The notes: generated by a model from the letters alone, not told the origin. DNA of 64,000 bases from Alphaproteobacteria bacterium (GCA_022822665.1 JAJEAR010000056.1:23541-87540); one strand, 5' to 3'. Positions 44,211-52,610 are shown, numbered from the stretch's first letter. Translations and numbers: made by a program.

Positions 44211-45185
44211 TCAGTCGAGCGTGAGCACGATCTTGCCGAGATGGTGGTTTCCGCGCATGTGATCAAGGGCGTCGGTCACGGCTTCCAGCGGGTAGGAGCT
44301 GTCGATCGGCAGGGCCAGGGTTCCCGCCGCGATCGCCTCCCCGAGGTCCTCGTGCACGGCGCGGGTGATGGCGCGGATCTCCTCGATCGAGCGTGTGCGG
44401 AAGGTCACACCGATGTAGTGGATGCGGCGCAGCGCATGAAGGTCGCAATCGAAGGTACTAGTCGCTCCGCCCAGACGGCCGACATTGACGATGCGTCCGA
44501 GCACGGCGGCCGCGCGCATGTTGTCGTTGGCGACGAAGCCGGAAATCTGGTCGACGATCAGGTTCACCCCGGCGCCGTCCGTGGCCTCCAGCACCCGTGC
44601 GACCCAGTCGGGGTCGCGGGGGTCGAGGGCGAGGTCGGCGCCGAACCTTGCCAGTGCCTCCCGGCGTTCCGGGTTGGTCGAGGTGCCGATGACCAGCGAT
44701 GCTCCCTTCAGCCGGGCGATCTGCAGGCCCATCAGCCCGACCCCGGAACTCGCGCCCTGGATGAGTACGGTCTCGCCGGCAGCGAGACGGCCGTTGGTGA
44801 CGATGGCATTGTGCATGGTCTGGGTCGCAACCGGCAGCGTCGCCGCCTGCGCATAGCTCACGGTCTCGCCCGGGACGAGAGCGGTCCGCCCCCGGTCGGC
44901 AAGGGCGTACTCGGCCCAGCCTGCCGCGCCTGAGCACATCACCCGATCGCCCTCGCGGAAGTCCTGTACCCCCGTACCCACCGCGGCCACATCGCCGGCG
45001 AACTCCATGCCGACGATGGTTCCGGGTCCGCCGACGCTTCCGTGCGCCGCCCCGGCGGCGACCGTGAGATCGGCGCGGTTCAGCCCGCATGCCCTCACCC
45101 GCACCAGCACCTGGTCGGGTCCCGGATCCGGACGGGGCACGTCCTGCACCCGGACTCCCTGTTCGGTGACGACAGCTGCACGCAT
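44211..45185 (-). CDS. Zinc-lacking quinone oxidoreductase (MDR superfamily)
   Basis: A 324-residue medium-chain reductase. It has the GroES-like N-terminus with PGPDQVLVRVRACGLNRADL (quinone-reductase signature GLNRAD), GTIVGMEFAGDVAAVGTGVQ, and the cofactor fold GETVLIQGASSGVGLMGLQI (AxxGxxG). There are no zinc-binding Cys/His pairs, so it is an NADPH:quinone reductase type. ATG 45185 sits seven bases after GGGGAG. Confidence 0.93.
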   Translation of the reverse strand: MRAAVVTEQGVRVQDVPRPDPGPDQVLVRVRACGLNRADLTVAAGAAHGSVGGPGTIVGMEFAGDVAAVGTGVQDFREGDRVMCSGAAGWAEYALADRGRTALVPGETVSYAQAATLPVATQTMHNAIVTNGRLAAGETVLIQGASSGVGLMGLQIARLKGASLVIGTSTNPERREALARFGADLALDPRDPDWVARVLEATDGAGVNLIVDQISGFVANDNMRAAAVLGRIVNVGRLGGATSTFDCDLHALRRIHYIGVTFRTRSIEEIRAITRAVHEDLGEAIAAGTLALPIDSSYPLEAVTDALDHMRGNHHLGKIVLTLD

Positions 45186-45366
45186 CATGAACTCCCCTGC
45201 TTGATGGCGGGCCCGGCCCCGCGGGCCGGGCGGCGCATTATCGACATGAGCCGCGGCGAACGCCAGTGGTGCCCGGCATTGTCCGCAGGCCGATGTTCCG
45301 GCATGTAGTCCCGGATCGGAGTCCTGCGGCAGGACGGCCGACCGGAACGCGAGACGGAGCCAGCTG

Positions 45367-46884
45367 GTGACCACCTACGATTCCACCGGCCTGCCGCGGA
45401 CCACCACGTTCCAGAACGCCGTGATCCTGGTCACCCTTACCCTGGTGACCATGCTTTATGCCATGACGGTGACCATCGCCAACGTGGCGCTGCCGCAGAT
45501 CAAGGGAGCGTTGTCGGCCACCACCGACGAGATCGCGCTGATCGTGACCTTCAACATCATCGCCACCGCCGTGGCGACCCCGATGACGGGGTGGCTGACG
45601 GCGCGATACGGCCGGCGCAACGTCATGATCTTCGGAGTGGCGGGATTCACGATCGCGTCGTTCCTGTGCGGAACCGCGACGTCGCTCGAACAACTGGTGG
45701 CCTACCGGTTCATGCAGGGCGCCTTCGGGGCACCGCTGGTCCCGCTGAGCCAGGCGATCGTGGTCGATTCCTACCCGAAGGAGAAGATCGGACCGGCCAA
45801 CGCCATCTTCGGCATGGGCGTGGTCATGGGGCCGATCCTCGCCCCGACCATCGGCGGCTACCTGAGCGAGACCTACAGCTGGCGCTGGGTCTTCTTCATG
45901 ATGGTGCCGTGCGGCATGGTGTCGCTGCTCGGCGTGGCGCTGTTCATCAAGCGGCGCCGGTCGCGACCCGGGGCCTACCTCGACTGGACCGGTTTCATTG
46001 CGCTGTCGCTTGCGATCGCCGCCTTCCAGTTCATGCTGGACCGTGGCGAGAGGCTCGACTGGTTCGACAACTGGCAGATCATCGCCTGCGCCTGGGTGGC
46101 GGTCCTCGGACTGTGGGTGTTCGTCTCGCACTCGCTGACGGCCGAGAGGCCGTTCCTCAACCCGAGACTGCTGATGAAGCGCAACTACGCGCTCGGGCTC
46201 ATGATTGCCTTTGTCTTCGGTCTGCTCAACTTCACGCCGATCACCCTGCTGCCGGCCCTGCTGCAGACCCTTCGCGGCTATCCGGATTCGATCATCGGCC
46301 TCATTCTCGGCATTCGCGGCACCGGCACGCTGCTCGGCTTCTTCTTCATGTTCCTGGGCGGCTCGCGCATCGATCCCCGCTACACCATGTTCGCCGGTTT
46401 CATGCTGCAGGGGATTTCCGGGTGGTACATGGCGCAGTTCAGCGTCAACCTCACGACCTTCGACGTGCTGTGGACCTCCTGGCTGCAGGGACTGGGTGTG
46501 GGGATGATCTGGGTGCCGCTGACCGTGGTGACCTTCAGCCAGCTGAACGAGGAGGAGACCGCGGAGGGATCCTCGGTCTTCCACCTGGTCCGCAACTTCG
46601 GAAGCAGCGTGTTCATTTCGATCACCATCGCCATCATGATCCGCACGGGCCAGATGAACTACTCGTCGCTCTCGCAGTCGGCGACCCCGCTCAACACCGC
46701 ACTGCCGTTCCAGGACTCGCTGTTCGCGTTCTGGTCAATCGACGGCGTCGGCACGCTCGCGGCGCTCAGCGGCGAGATCGGCCGCCAGGCGACGATGATC
46801 GGCTACCTGAACGCGTTCTACGCCTTCACCATGGTGGCATTCGCGATCTGCCCGTTCCTGTTCATGGTCCGCCTGCGGCGCTGA
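45367..46884 (+). CDS. EmrB/QacA-type MFS drug:H+ antiporter (DHA2)
   Basis: A 505-residue 14-helix membrane protein. DHA2 motifs: NVALPQIKGALSATTDEIAL, motif A GWLTARYGRRNVMI, RFMQGAFGAPLVPLSQAI, and motif C MGVVMGPILAPTIGGYLSET (YSWRW follows). These pumps export toxic organic compounds, usually with an EmrA-type adaptor; none is encoded here. It starts at GTG 45367, divergent from the quinone reductase by 181 bp. Confidence 0.93.
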   Translation: MTTYDSTGLPRTTTFQNAVILVTLTLVTMLYAMTVTIANVALPQIKGALSATTDEIALIVTFNIIATAVATPMTGWLTARYGRRNVMIFGVAGFTIASFLCGTATSLEQLVAYRFMQGAFGAPLVPLSQAIVVDSYPKEKIGPANAIFGMGVVMGPILAPTIGGYLSETYSWRWVFFMMVPCGMVSLLGVALFIKRRRSRPGAYLDWTGFIALSLAIAAFQFMLDRGERLDWFDNWQIIACAWVAVLGLWVFVSHSLTAERPFLNPRLLMKRNYALGLMIAFVFGLLNFTPITLLPALLQTLRGYPDSIIGLILGIRGTGTLLGFFFMFLGGSRIDPRYTMFAGFMLQGISGWYMAQFSVNLTTFDVLWTSWLQGLGVGMIWVPLTVVTFSQLNEEETAEGSSVFHLVRNFGSSVFISITIAIMIRTGQMNYSSLSQSATPLNTALPFQDSLFAFWSIDGVGTLAALSGEIGRQATMIGYLNAFYAFTMVAFAICPFLFMVRLRR

Positions 46885-46968
46885 TACCCGACCGGCGGTC
46901 CCTGCCGCTTGCGGGTGCCCGACGATCCGGCCACAGTGGCCTGGCGTACCGGCAGCGTGGAGGAAGAG

Positions 46969-47847
46969 ATGACCGGAGTGATCGGCTGGATCGGTCTTGG
47001 AAACATGGGAAGCCGGATGGCCGCGAACCTGGGCGCAAGCGGCGTCGAACTCGTGGTCGCCGATCGGCACTCGACCGCCCGGGCGCCTGAAGGCAGCCGC
47101 ATCGTGGCAGACAACGGTGCGGTGGCGCAGGCCGCCGAGGTGGTGTTCCTGTGCGTGCCGGCGGGCCCTGACACGCTCGAGGTGGCAGCTGACCTGCTGG
47201 GTGCGCCGGACCGGCGGGTCAAGACCGTGGTCGATACCTCGACCATCGGCATCGAGCATGCACGCGAGGCCGCGCAGCTGCTGGCGGGCCATGGCGTCGC
47301 CTATGTCGACGCCCCGGTCTCCGGCGGCATCGCCGGGGCACAGGCGGCGACGCTCGCGGTCATGGCGAGCTGTCCGGCCGCGATCATGGACGAGGTGAGG
47401 CCGCTGCTCGAGACGATCGGATCAAACGTGTTTCACGTCGGACCGGAGCCGGGCCAGGGACAGACGATCAAGTTGCTCAACAACTTTCTCTCGGCGACCG
47501 CGATGGCCGCGACCAGCGAAGCCATGACCTTCGCGACGGCGAACGGTCTCGACCTCCAGGCCACGCTCGATGTCGTCAACGTCTCGAGCGGCCGGAACAC
47601 CGCCACCATGGACAAGTTCCCGAACCGGATCGTCCCCGGTGGCTACGACGGCGGCTTTGCCTCGGCAATGATGGCGAAGGACACACGGCTCTACCTCGAG
47701 AACGTACGCGGATCCGGCACGGCGGACCGTATCGGCGCGGTGGTGGCCGATGTCTACGCCCGGCTCGACCGGGACGAACCCGGTTCCGATTCGACGCGGA
47801 TCTACGCCTACACCCGGGCAGGCAGGACCGGCCCGGGCGACGGGTAG
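46969..47847 (+). CDS. 3-hydroxyisobutyrate-dehydrogenase-like NAD(P)-dependent oxidoreductase
   Basis: A 292-residue beta-hydroxyacid dehydrogenase. It has the Rossmann start IGWIGLGNMGSRMAANLGAS, VDTSTIGIEHAREAA, the catalytic-domain signature YVDAPVSGGIAGAQAATLAV, and the Lys segment GQTIKLLNNFLSATAMAATS. The substrate (3-hydroxyisobutyrate, tartronate semialdehyde or similar) is not decidable by eye. ATG 46969 follows GGAAGAG. The last 234 bp recur in diverged form at 51353-51586. Confidence 0.93.
   Translation: MTGVIGWIGLGNMGSRMAANLGASGVELVVADRHSTARAPEGSRIVADNGAVAQAAEVVFLCVPAGPDTLEVAADLLGAPDRRVKTVVDTSTIGIEHAREAAQLLAGHGVAYVDAPVSGGIAGAQAATLAVMASCPAAIMDEVRPLLETIGSNVFHVGPEPGQGQTIKLLNNFLSATAMAATSEAMTFATANGLDLQATLDVVNVSSGRNTATMDKFPNRIVPGGYDGGFASAMMAKDTRLYLENVRGSGTADRIGAVVADVYARLDRDEPGSDSTRIYAYTRAGRTGPGDG
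47599..47832 (+). repeat. Segment duplicated at 51353-51586 (upstream copy, in the intact dehydrogenase)
   Basis: This 3' segment of the dehydrogenase gene aligns without gaps with 51353-51586. My hand alignment gives 29 mismatches over 234 bases, many at third codon positions. The two copies are direct repeats and bracket 3.5 kb that contains PIN, XRE/ImmA, decayed mntA/hsdM and HicBA. Confidence 0.85.
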
Positions 47848-48358
47848 GCGGGAACCCGTACCGGTCGGGAGAAATCCGCAGCGCGTCACGCCGACCGCAC
47901 GCGGTGCCGACCATCCTGCCCGCGATCTCCGCGCCGCCGTGCAAGCACCGGGACCAGGGGCGAAACTGGCCGCCGCGAAACCGGCCAGGCGCGGGGTCCG
48001 GTCAATTCCGGCCGACGGAGTGGCCGGGCCGGTCGTGGATCGCCGGACCCGTCGTGCGGGACTGCCCACGCGCGGCGCTGACGATGCCGTCGTCATCTGC
48101 GCCGGCTGGCCCGCGCTCGCGCAGGAGTGGACCGAAGCTGCAGTCCTCCGTGTCCGGGACTATCCGCGCCGGGGCTGAATCCGGAACGCACCCCTCTGGC
48201 GTTCGTCCGGGAGCATTCCGTTGCTGCCCTTCACTGCAAGCTGATCAATCGCCGTGGCAGACGGGGATTCGTGAACTGCTTTCTTCGGCCAGAATCAATT
48301 GGCCAACTGTCCTGTTGTGCCAGTTTTCCGTGTACGCCTCTCGCAACGCCGGGCCTGA
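47848..48358. other. Intergenic stretch without a recognisable gene
   Basis: These 510 bp start the accessory region. Open frames exist on the plus strand but their sequences are unlike known proteins and have no clear ribosome-binding site. Confidence 0.45.
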
Positions 48359-48781
48359 TCAGTGACCCACGCCGTCGAGCAATCTTTCCAGGGACACCAG
48401 TCGCTCGCGGAAACCGAGTCGAATCCCGAACCGCAGGCTGGTCTTGTCCGGACCGCACAACAGCCAGGCATCGCTCCGATGGACCGCGTGCGCCCAAAGT
48501 GACTCCTCGCCCCTGTCCAGCGCGATGTCGGGTATCCGCAGGCCCGGTTCGGCGCGCTGGCGATCCCCGACGGAGTGAACCGCATTCAGCGACCCGCGCA
48601 GTTCCACGACGTCTATCCGGTGCTCCGGCCGCCGTCGTTGAAAACCGGTCTGAGTTTCCGTCACACAGTCCTCGACGGTTTCCACCGGATAGCCGCCTGA
48701 CAGCGCCCGCCACGAACGCGTGCGGTGGCATTCGACGATGATGTTCGTGTCCACCAGGACCGGACCACGGTGTCGGGCCAT
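48359..48781 (-). CDS. PIN-domain ribonuclease (toxin-like)
   Basis: A 140-residue PIN protein. The first strand carries the catalytic Asp (PVLVDTNIIVECHR, Asp11), a second acidic cluster follows (VETVEDCVTET, Glu42), and a third lies in LWAHAVHRSDAWLLCGPDKT (Asp about 105). PIN nucleases of VapC type cut tRNA or other RNAs. It begins six bases after the XRE/ImmA gene on the same strand, so the two form one unit in which the XRE protein is the likely repressor or antitoxin. Confidence 0.8.
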   Translation of the reverse strand: MARHRGPVLVDTNIIVECHRTRSWRALSGGYPVETVEDCVTETQTGFQRRRPEHRIDVVELRGSLNAVHSVGDRQRAEPGLRIPDIALDRGEESLWAHAVHRSDAWLLCGPDKTSLRFGIRLGFRERLVSLERLLDGVGH

Positions 48782-48787
48782 CGGTGC

Positions 48788-49894
48788 TCACAACTCGACA
48801 GGTGGCTCGACCTCATGCGTCGTGCACAGGTCCGCGAAGTCTTCCACTGCCAAATCCAGCAACCCCGCCACCCGTCGTGTCGAGACAAGGCCCTCCTTGA
48901 TGGCAAGCGCGAGAACCTGCACGAAAGGCTTCGAATACAGGGCGGGCGTTACGCTGCTCGCGACTTCCCTGCCGTTGTTGCGCAAGGCCGCCTCCGGAAG
49001 GGAGCGCGCGACGGATGGTTTCAGGTGGCCGAGCGCTACGAGCCGCCAACGCAACGCCGAGGACGTCACTCGTAGCTCGTCCGCCACGACGTTCAGCCGG
49101 GCAATCAGTTCTTCCTGGCCCAGAGACCCCCAGCCACCGCGCTGCTCCAGCGCCGCCGCGGGCATCAGCACCGCCGCGGCGAAATTGTTGGCAAGCTGCT
49201 CCACCCGGTTGCCGCCGGTTTCCCGCGCCTCTTCTGAATGCTCAGGGGGCATCACGTCCCAGGTCAGGATATGAAACAGTTCGTGCGCGAGATCGAAGTG
49301 CCGGCGGCCCTCGACCTCCCGGCGCGCGATCAGGACCGTGTCCAGTTCGGGCAGGCGGCAAGCCGCCCCGGAAATCCCCTCGCAGGCGTCGACCATGAGA
49401 ACCAGGATGCCCAGTTCCCGCTCCATGATTTCTGCGAGGCCTGTCGCAGGCGTATCGCCGAGGTCAAACTCGGCGACAAACCGCTCACCGGCCAGCATGG
49501 CATCTTCGAAACGCGAATAGCGGGCAAGGTTCAGCGACCGACGCATCAATAGGGTTTCTCGGCCGACCTGCGGAGCCAGGGTACGAAACGCCGCGATCCA
49601 GCGACCGGCGGCCCCTTCGTACTCGCGGAGCTGTTCGGCCCCGACACCGGTCTGTCGCCATGAGAAACGACCTTCGCCGACGAGCCGAAACGGATCGGTG
49701 AAATAATCGAGAGTCACGCCGAACCTATCCAGCGCGAGTACCAGCTCGTCCGCCGTTACGCGGCGCGCGCCGGTCTCGATGGCCGAGACCGTCTGTCGTT
49801 CGTTGAAGCCCAACAGCCGGGCCATATCGACCTGGGAGAGCCCGCGCTCGTCGCGCAAGGCCTTGAACCGCGTGCTGATAAGCTGTGCGGACAT
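48788..49894 (-). CDS. XRE-family HTH protein with ImmA/IrrE-type zinc peptidase domain
   Basis: A 368-residue two-domain protein. Residues 8-62 are an XRE helix-turn-helix (FKALRDERGLSQVDMARLLG, then QTVSAIETGARRV). The second domain is an ImmA/IrrE-like metallopeptidase with HELFH at 204-208 (HExxH), followed by NRVEQLANNFAAAVLMPAAA. Such proteins act as repressor/antitoxin or cleave a repressor (ImmA, IrrE). It starts at ATG 49894 after GGAGG and is followed by the PIN gene. A direct-repeat promoter lies just upstream. The C-terminal coding region contains one copy of a 25-bp direct repeat also found at 50521-50545. Confidence 0.9.
   Translation of the reverse strand: MSAQLISTRFKALRDERGLSQVDMARLLGFNERQTVSAIETGARRVTADELVLALDRFGVTLDYFTDPFRLVGEGRFSWRQTGVGAEQLREYEGAAGRWIAAFRTLAPQVGRETLLMRRSLNLARYSRFEDAMLAGERFVAEFDLGDTPATGLAEIMERELGILVLMVDACEGISGAACRLPELDTVLIARREVEGRRHFDLAHELFHILTWDVMPPEHSEEARETGGNRVEQLANNFAAAVLMPAAALEQRGGWGSLGQEELIARLNVVADELRVTSSALRWRLVALGHLKPSVARSLPEAALRNNGREVASSVTPALYSKPFVQVLALAIKEGLVSTRRVAGLLDLAVEDFADLCTTHEVEPPVEL
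48880..48904. repeat. 25-bp perfect direct repeat, copy 1
   Basis: Identical to 50521-50545. This copy lies inside the XRE/ImmA coding region (the AIKEGLVS codons); the other lies in the hsdM remnant. Confidence 0.85.
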
Positions 49895-49920
49895 GACGAC
49901 CTCCAGCACCGTCTGTATTC

Positions 49921-49953
49921 TTGCAATTACAGATTTGCAATAATTTTATACAA
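49921..49953 (-). promoter_or_regulatory. Promoter with direct-repeat operator of the XRE/ImmA-PIN unit
   Basis: On the minus strand TTGTAT (49953-49948), 16 bases, then TGTAAT (49931-49926, one mismatch to TATAAT) form a sigma-70-like promoter about 30 bases before the ATG. It lies in an AT-rich island unlike the surroundings. Two copies of TTGCAAT (plus strand 49921-49927 and 49935-49941, 14 bp apart) overlap the -10 region and could be the site where the XRE domain binds. The reading is by eye. Confidence 0.55.
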
Positions 49954-50029
49954 AATGGCAGTCGCGGACAACAACCTGTGCACGACTGGCTGGAACGAGC
50001 CCCGGCTCCGCAGTCATGACCCGGAAACG

Positions 50030-50314
50030 GATGTCGATGGCCGTGCGCAGACAGGGTTTCCGATCGCGTCGGCCTTGACCAGATCGATGGGGAAGCCGAG
50101 CGCACCACGCAACGTGGCCCTGAAGTCGAAACACTGATCAAGTGTCGCGGGGGCGCTCCGGAGATCGAACTCCACCAGGAAGTCCGCGTCGCTGGACCGG
50201 GGGTTCGAAGTCCGCCCGTTGTGCTGCGGAGCCGAACACTTCTTGTCGCGCCACCCCGTAGCGCCGGCTGAGTTCGGCCAGTTCGTTCTTCTTGTCGGAG
50301 ATCGCGTGATGCAC
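50030..50314 (-). pseudogene. Decayed MntA-type nucleotidyltransferase antitoxin
   Basis: From a GTG at 50314 the frame reads HHAISDKKNELAELSRRYGV, then ARQEVFGSAAQRADFEP, after which it shifts. Two bases later another frame reads SDADFLVEFDLRSAPATLDQ, then CFDFRATLRGALGFPIDLVK, and a further shift restores LRTAID. Together these trace a complete MNT protein of about 100 residues, close to the copy at 53297-53607. It is broken by at least two frameshifts, and no HEPN gene follows it. Confidence 0.75.
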
Positions 50315-50361
50315 GGGCGAACCTCTTGTTGCCGTGGGACACGATCCGAATTCTCGACGTC

Positions 50362-50578
50362 ATCGTAGAAGCGCTTCCGCCAGACCTCCCTTCAACTCAT
50401 CACGCACCGACGCCACTTCGGTTTCGGCGCTTGTCAGCTCTTCTGCCAGCGCCCCGGGATAGCCGAGGTCCCCGCCTGCCGTATGGAGGTTCCTGATGTC
50501 GAGGTTGTAGCCGCGCCGTATCGAGACAAGGCCCTCCTTGATGGCCAGGATTTCCGGTGCGTCAGCGCGAGATGGTCA
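50362..50578 (-). pseudogene. Remnant resembling the C-terminus of type I methyltransferase HsdM
   Basis: A frame open from about 50578 to a stop at 50362 encodes RRGYNLDIRNLHTAGGD, then LGYPGALAEELTSAETEVAS and VRDELKGGLAEALLR. It resembles the HsdM ending ...YNLDIKNPH...DPEELL..L...E.....RD.LK.ILAEALLR. No start or upstream methylase domain remains. It lies directly before the decayed mntA; the same arrangement recurs at 53.6-53.8 kb. Upstream of the recognisable part the frame encodes AIKEGLVS, which is shared with the XRE/ImmA protein through the 25-bp repeat. Confidence 0.55.
50521..50545. repeat. 25-bp perfect direct repeat, copy 2
   Basis: Identical to 48880-48904. It sits at the boundary where the hsdM-like reading begins, suggesting a recombination junction between the two loci. 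Confidence 0.85.
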
Positions 50579-50754
50579 CTAGCCGTGTCCGCCACGTCTA
50601 TGGTCCAGCGATGTCATGAAGGATCGCGCGTGGGTTCGAGTCGTGACATGATGCGTGCGATACAGACACTAGATCCGGTGCGAAACAGCGTGGACTGTTC
50701 CTCGCGCGCGAACATTGTCTGTGGGCCGGACGGCCGGACTATCGGGAGGGCGCG

Positions 50755-50976
50755 ATGATCAGAAGGTTGACCGCGATCGTCGAACGCGAGGGCGAGGGCT
50801 ATGTGGCACTCTGCCCGGAGGTCGATGTAGCAAGCCAGGGCGCGAGTGTCGTCGAGGCGCGCGACAACCTTGCGGAGGCGGTCGCGCTGTTCTTCGAAGT
50901 TGCACCGGGCGAAGAAGTCGCCCGGCGCCTGCGCGGAGAGGTCTATGTGACCCAGATCGAGGTGGCGGTTGGCTAA
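50755..50976 (+). CDS. hicB: HicB-type antitoxin
   Basis: A 73-residue protein with the partial RNase H-like HicB fold: AIVEREGEGYVALCPEVDVA, SQGASVVEARDNLAEAVALF. It neutralises HicA. ATG 50755 follows GGGAGGG. It lacks the C-terminal DNA-binding domain found in longer HicB proteins. The gene order (antitoxin first) differs from canonical hicA-hicB but is common. Confidence 0.9.
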   Translation: MIRRLTAIVEREGEGYVALCPEVDVASQGASVVEARDNLAEAVALFFEVAPGEEVARRLRGEVYVTQIEVAVG

Positions 50977-51196
50977 GCTGCGTGTCCTGTCGGGACGCGA
51001 AGCCTGTCGGGTTCTTGCTGCCCACGGCTTCACAGAAGTTCGAAGACGCGGCAGTCACATCGCGATGCAGAAGACCTGTGCCAAGGGGACAGTGACGGTT
51101 CCAGTGCCGGATCATCGGGAACTGCGCACCGGGACTCTGATGTCGATCATCCGCCAGTCTGGCGTGCCGCGCTCGGCTTTCGAGGAGTCGTCGTAG
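50969..51196 (+). CDS. hicA: HicA-type mRNA interferase toxin
   Basis: A 75-residue dsRBD-like protein with VLSGREACRVLAAHGFTEVR, the catalytic-His segment RRRGSHIAMQK (His30), and VTVPVPDHRELRTGTLMSII. HicA cleaves mRNA. It probably starts at a TTG (50969) overlapping the hicB stop by eight bases, which couples translation to the antitoxin. All key residues are present, so the pair looks functional. Confidence 0.9.
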   Translation: MAKLRVLSGREACRVLAAHGFTEVRRRGSHIAMQKTCAKGTVTVPVPDHRELRTGTLMSIIRQSGVPRSAFEESS

Positions 51197-51352
51197 TGGG
51201 AACTGTTGAACTCAAGCGGGTTGTAGCCCTGGGATCAACTGAAGTGCGCTACTGTCGGTGACAGACAGGATTCGGAAACGTTCTTTCTTCAGCTTCGCTC
51301 AGGCTGCCACGAACGGCGGCCGAGATCCTTCGCGGGACCTGATTCGGCAACC

Positions 51353-51589
51353 ACCGCCACCATGGACAAGTTCCCGAACCGGATCGTCCCTGGCGGCAAC
51401 GACGGCGATTCTGCCTCGGCAATGATGGCGAAAGACGTACGGCTCTACCTCCAGAATGCTCGTGGATCGGGCACATTGGAGCGCATCGGCGCGGTGGTAG
51501 CCGACATCTACGCCCGGCTCGACCGGGACGAGCCCGGCTCCGATTCAACGCGGATCTACGCCTATACCCGGACAGGCGGGACCGGCTGA
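51353..51589 (+). pseudogene. 3' fragment of a 3-hydroxyisobutyrate-dehydrogenase-like gene (second copy)
   Basis: An orphan C-terminus (MDKFPNRIVPGGNDGDSASA, then MMAKDVRLYLQNARGS) corresponds to residues 211-288 of the protein encoded at 46969-47847, ends at its own stop, and has no 5' part. Upstream bases do not match the intact gene. About 88% identity by hand count with mostly silent changes indicates an old paralogue or foreign homologue rather than a recent copy. Confidence 0.85.
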
Positions 51590-51846
51590 TTCCGGGTTTG
51601 CGCGCAGGCACCCGCTGGCGTTAGGTTGATGTACCCGGTCGCCGGGTCCGTTCGTTGCGGTGGAGGAGCCATGCGGCTCCGCGAGCCTGTTCCCCGCCCT
51701 GCAGGAAGAGCGATGGCCCCTTTGCCAGGAGTGTGCCTCGCCCCATGGGCATGTTCGCCAGCCCGTGACTGGTGAGCTGCGGCTCTTCAGGGCACGAGAC
51801 GTGGTCGTGCGGTTCCGCGAGCGCTCTCCTTGATCCCGATCACTCG

Positions 51847-52032
51847 TTATCTCCCGGCGAGCAGCCGGTGCTCGAGTGCGTCAAACCTTGCATCTGTATC
51901 GTTGCGCAGTTTGTCGAGACGCCGATTCACCGAGTCGAACCGCCTGTTTACATCATCGAACCCCGCCAGGGTGACAGCCGCGACGGCAACGCCGACATCG
52001 ACCATCAAGAGTATGCGACTCAGTTCGCTCAC
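51847..52032 (-). CDS. Small membrane-anchored coiled-coil protein (short twin)
   Basis: A 61-residue protein starting at GTG 52032. An N-terminal hydrophobic helix (ILLMVDVGVAVAAVTLAGF) is followed by a heptad-rich coiled coil (DDVNRRFDSVNRRLDKLRND). It is a shortened relative of the 118-residue protein at 52254-52610, with similar flanking DNA. The family is unknown to me; such proteins are frequent in accessory regions. Confidence 0.55.
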   Translation of the reverse strand: MSELSRILLMVDVGVAVAAVTLAGFDDVNRRFDSVNRRLDKLRNDTDARFDALEHRLLAGR

Positions 52033-52253
52033 ATCGTGTTCCCGGCAGTCTCGCTCAACGTGGTCGAAGGACGCGTATCACAAATCCCGGGCAGGTCTGA
52101 CGGTGCTGTATTCTGCGGTTGCCAAACGCACCCGCGACGGGGTCGTGGCAACTCAGCACGCGGTGTGGTCGTCCGGGTCGAGCCAGGATGACGTACCGGC
52201 ACATGTCGCAGGATCCGCAATCTCCGGACCGTTCCTCGATGACAGGAAGGTGA

Positions 52254-52610
52254 TCAGTCGTTGCCCGGGGCCGCGGCCGGTTCCGGGTCACCAAACAGAT
52301 CATTGCGGCGCATGAGATAGCCGCGCAACTCCGCGAGCCCGTTCTCCACCCGAAGCATTCGCAGCTCGAGGGCGTCAAATCGTGCGTTCGTATCACTGCG
52401 CAGTTCGTCGATCCGCTGGTTCACGCCTTCAAACTGCCTGTTCACATCGTCGAAACGACGGTTCACATCGTCGAAACAAAGGTTCACATCGTCGAAACGG
52501 CGGTTCACATCGTTGAAACGACGGTTCACACCGGCCAGCCCGGCCAAGGTGATACCCGCGAGGGCAACACCGACGCCGACAATCGAGATAATCAGGTTCA
52601 GTTCACCCAC
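52254..52610 (-). CDS. Membrane-anchored heptad-repeat coiled-coil protein
   Basis: A 118-residue protein starting at GTG 52610. A membrane helix (LIISIVGVGVALAGITLAGL) is followed by five near-perfect NRRFDDV-type heptads, then an ordinary coiled coil (RIDELRSDTNARFDALELRM) and a short Pro/Ala tail. The heptads are encoded by 21-bp tandem repeats. Its function is unknown; a paralogous short copy lies downstream. The strict phase of the repeats suggests length variation by slippage. Confidence 0.7.
   Translation of the reverse strand: MGELNLIISIVGVGVALAGITLAGLAGVNRRFNDVNRRFDDVNLCFDDVNRRFDDVNRQFEGVNQRIDELRSDTNARFDALELRMLRVENGLAELRGYLMRRNDLFGDPEPAAAPGND
52419..52523. repeat. Tandem 21-bp repeats (five units)
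   Basis: Units start at 52419, 52440, 52461, 52482 and 52503, with the core GTTCACATCGTCGAAAC followed by four variable bases. The first unit is more diverged. They are in frame with the minus-strand gene and encode seven residues each, so they are not CRISPR repeats. Confidence 0.9.

Noticed and set aside
45238..47090. Long frames on both strands across the MFS pump
   Set aside because: Low-complexity His/Arg/Gly-rich translations; the MFS frame is the real one.
50969..51196. HicA considered inactive because of its TTG start
   Set aside because: TTG overlapping the hicB stop is a normal coupling arrangement, and the catalytic His is present.
51661..51834. About 58-codon plus-strand frame after the dehydrogenase fragment
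   Set aside because: No family resemblance and biased composition; not enough to call a gene.
52419..52523. Regular 21-bp repeats considered as a CRISPR array
   Set aside because: There are no spacers, the repeats abut one another and are in phase with a coiled-coil reading frame, and no cas genes are present.
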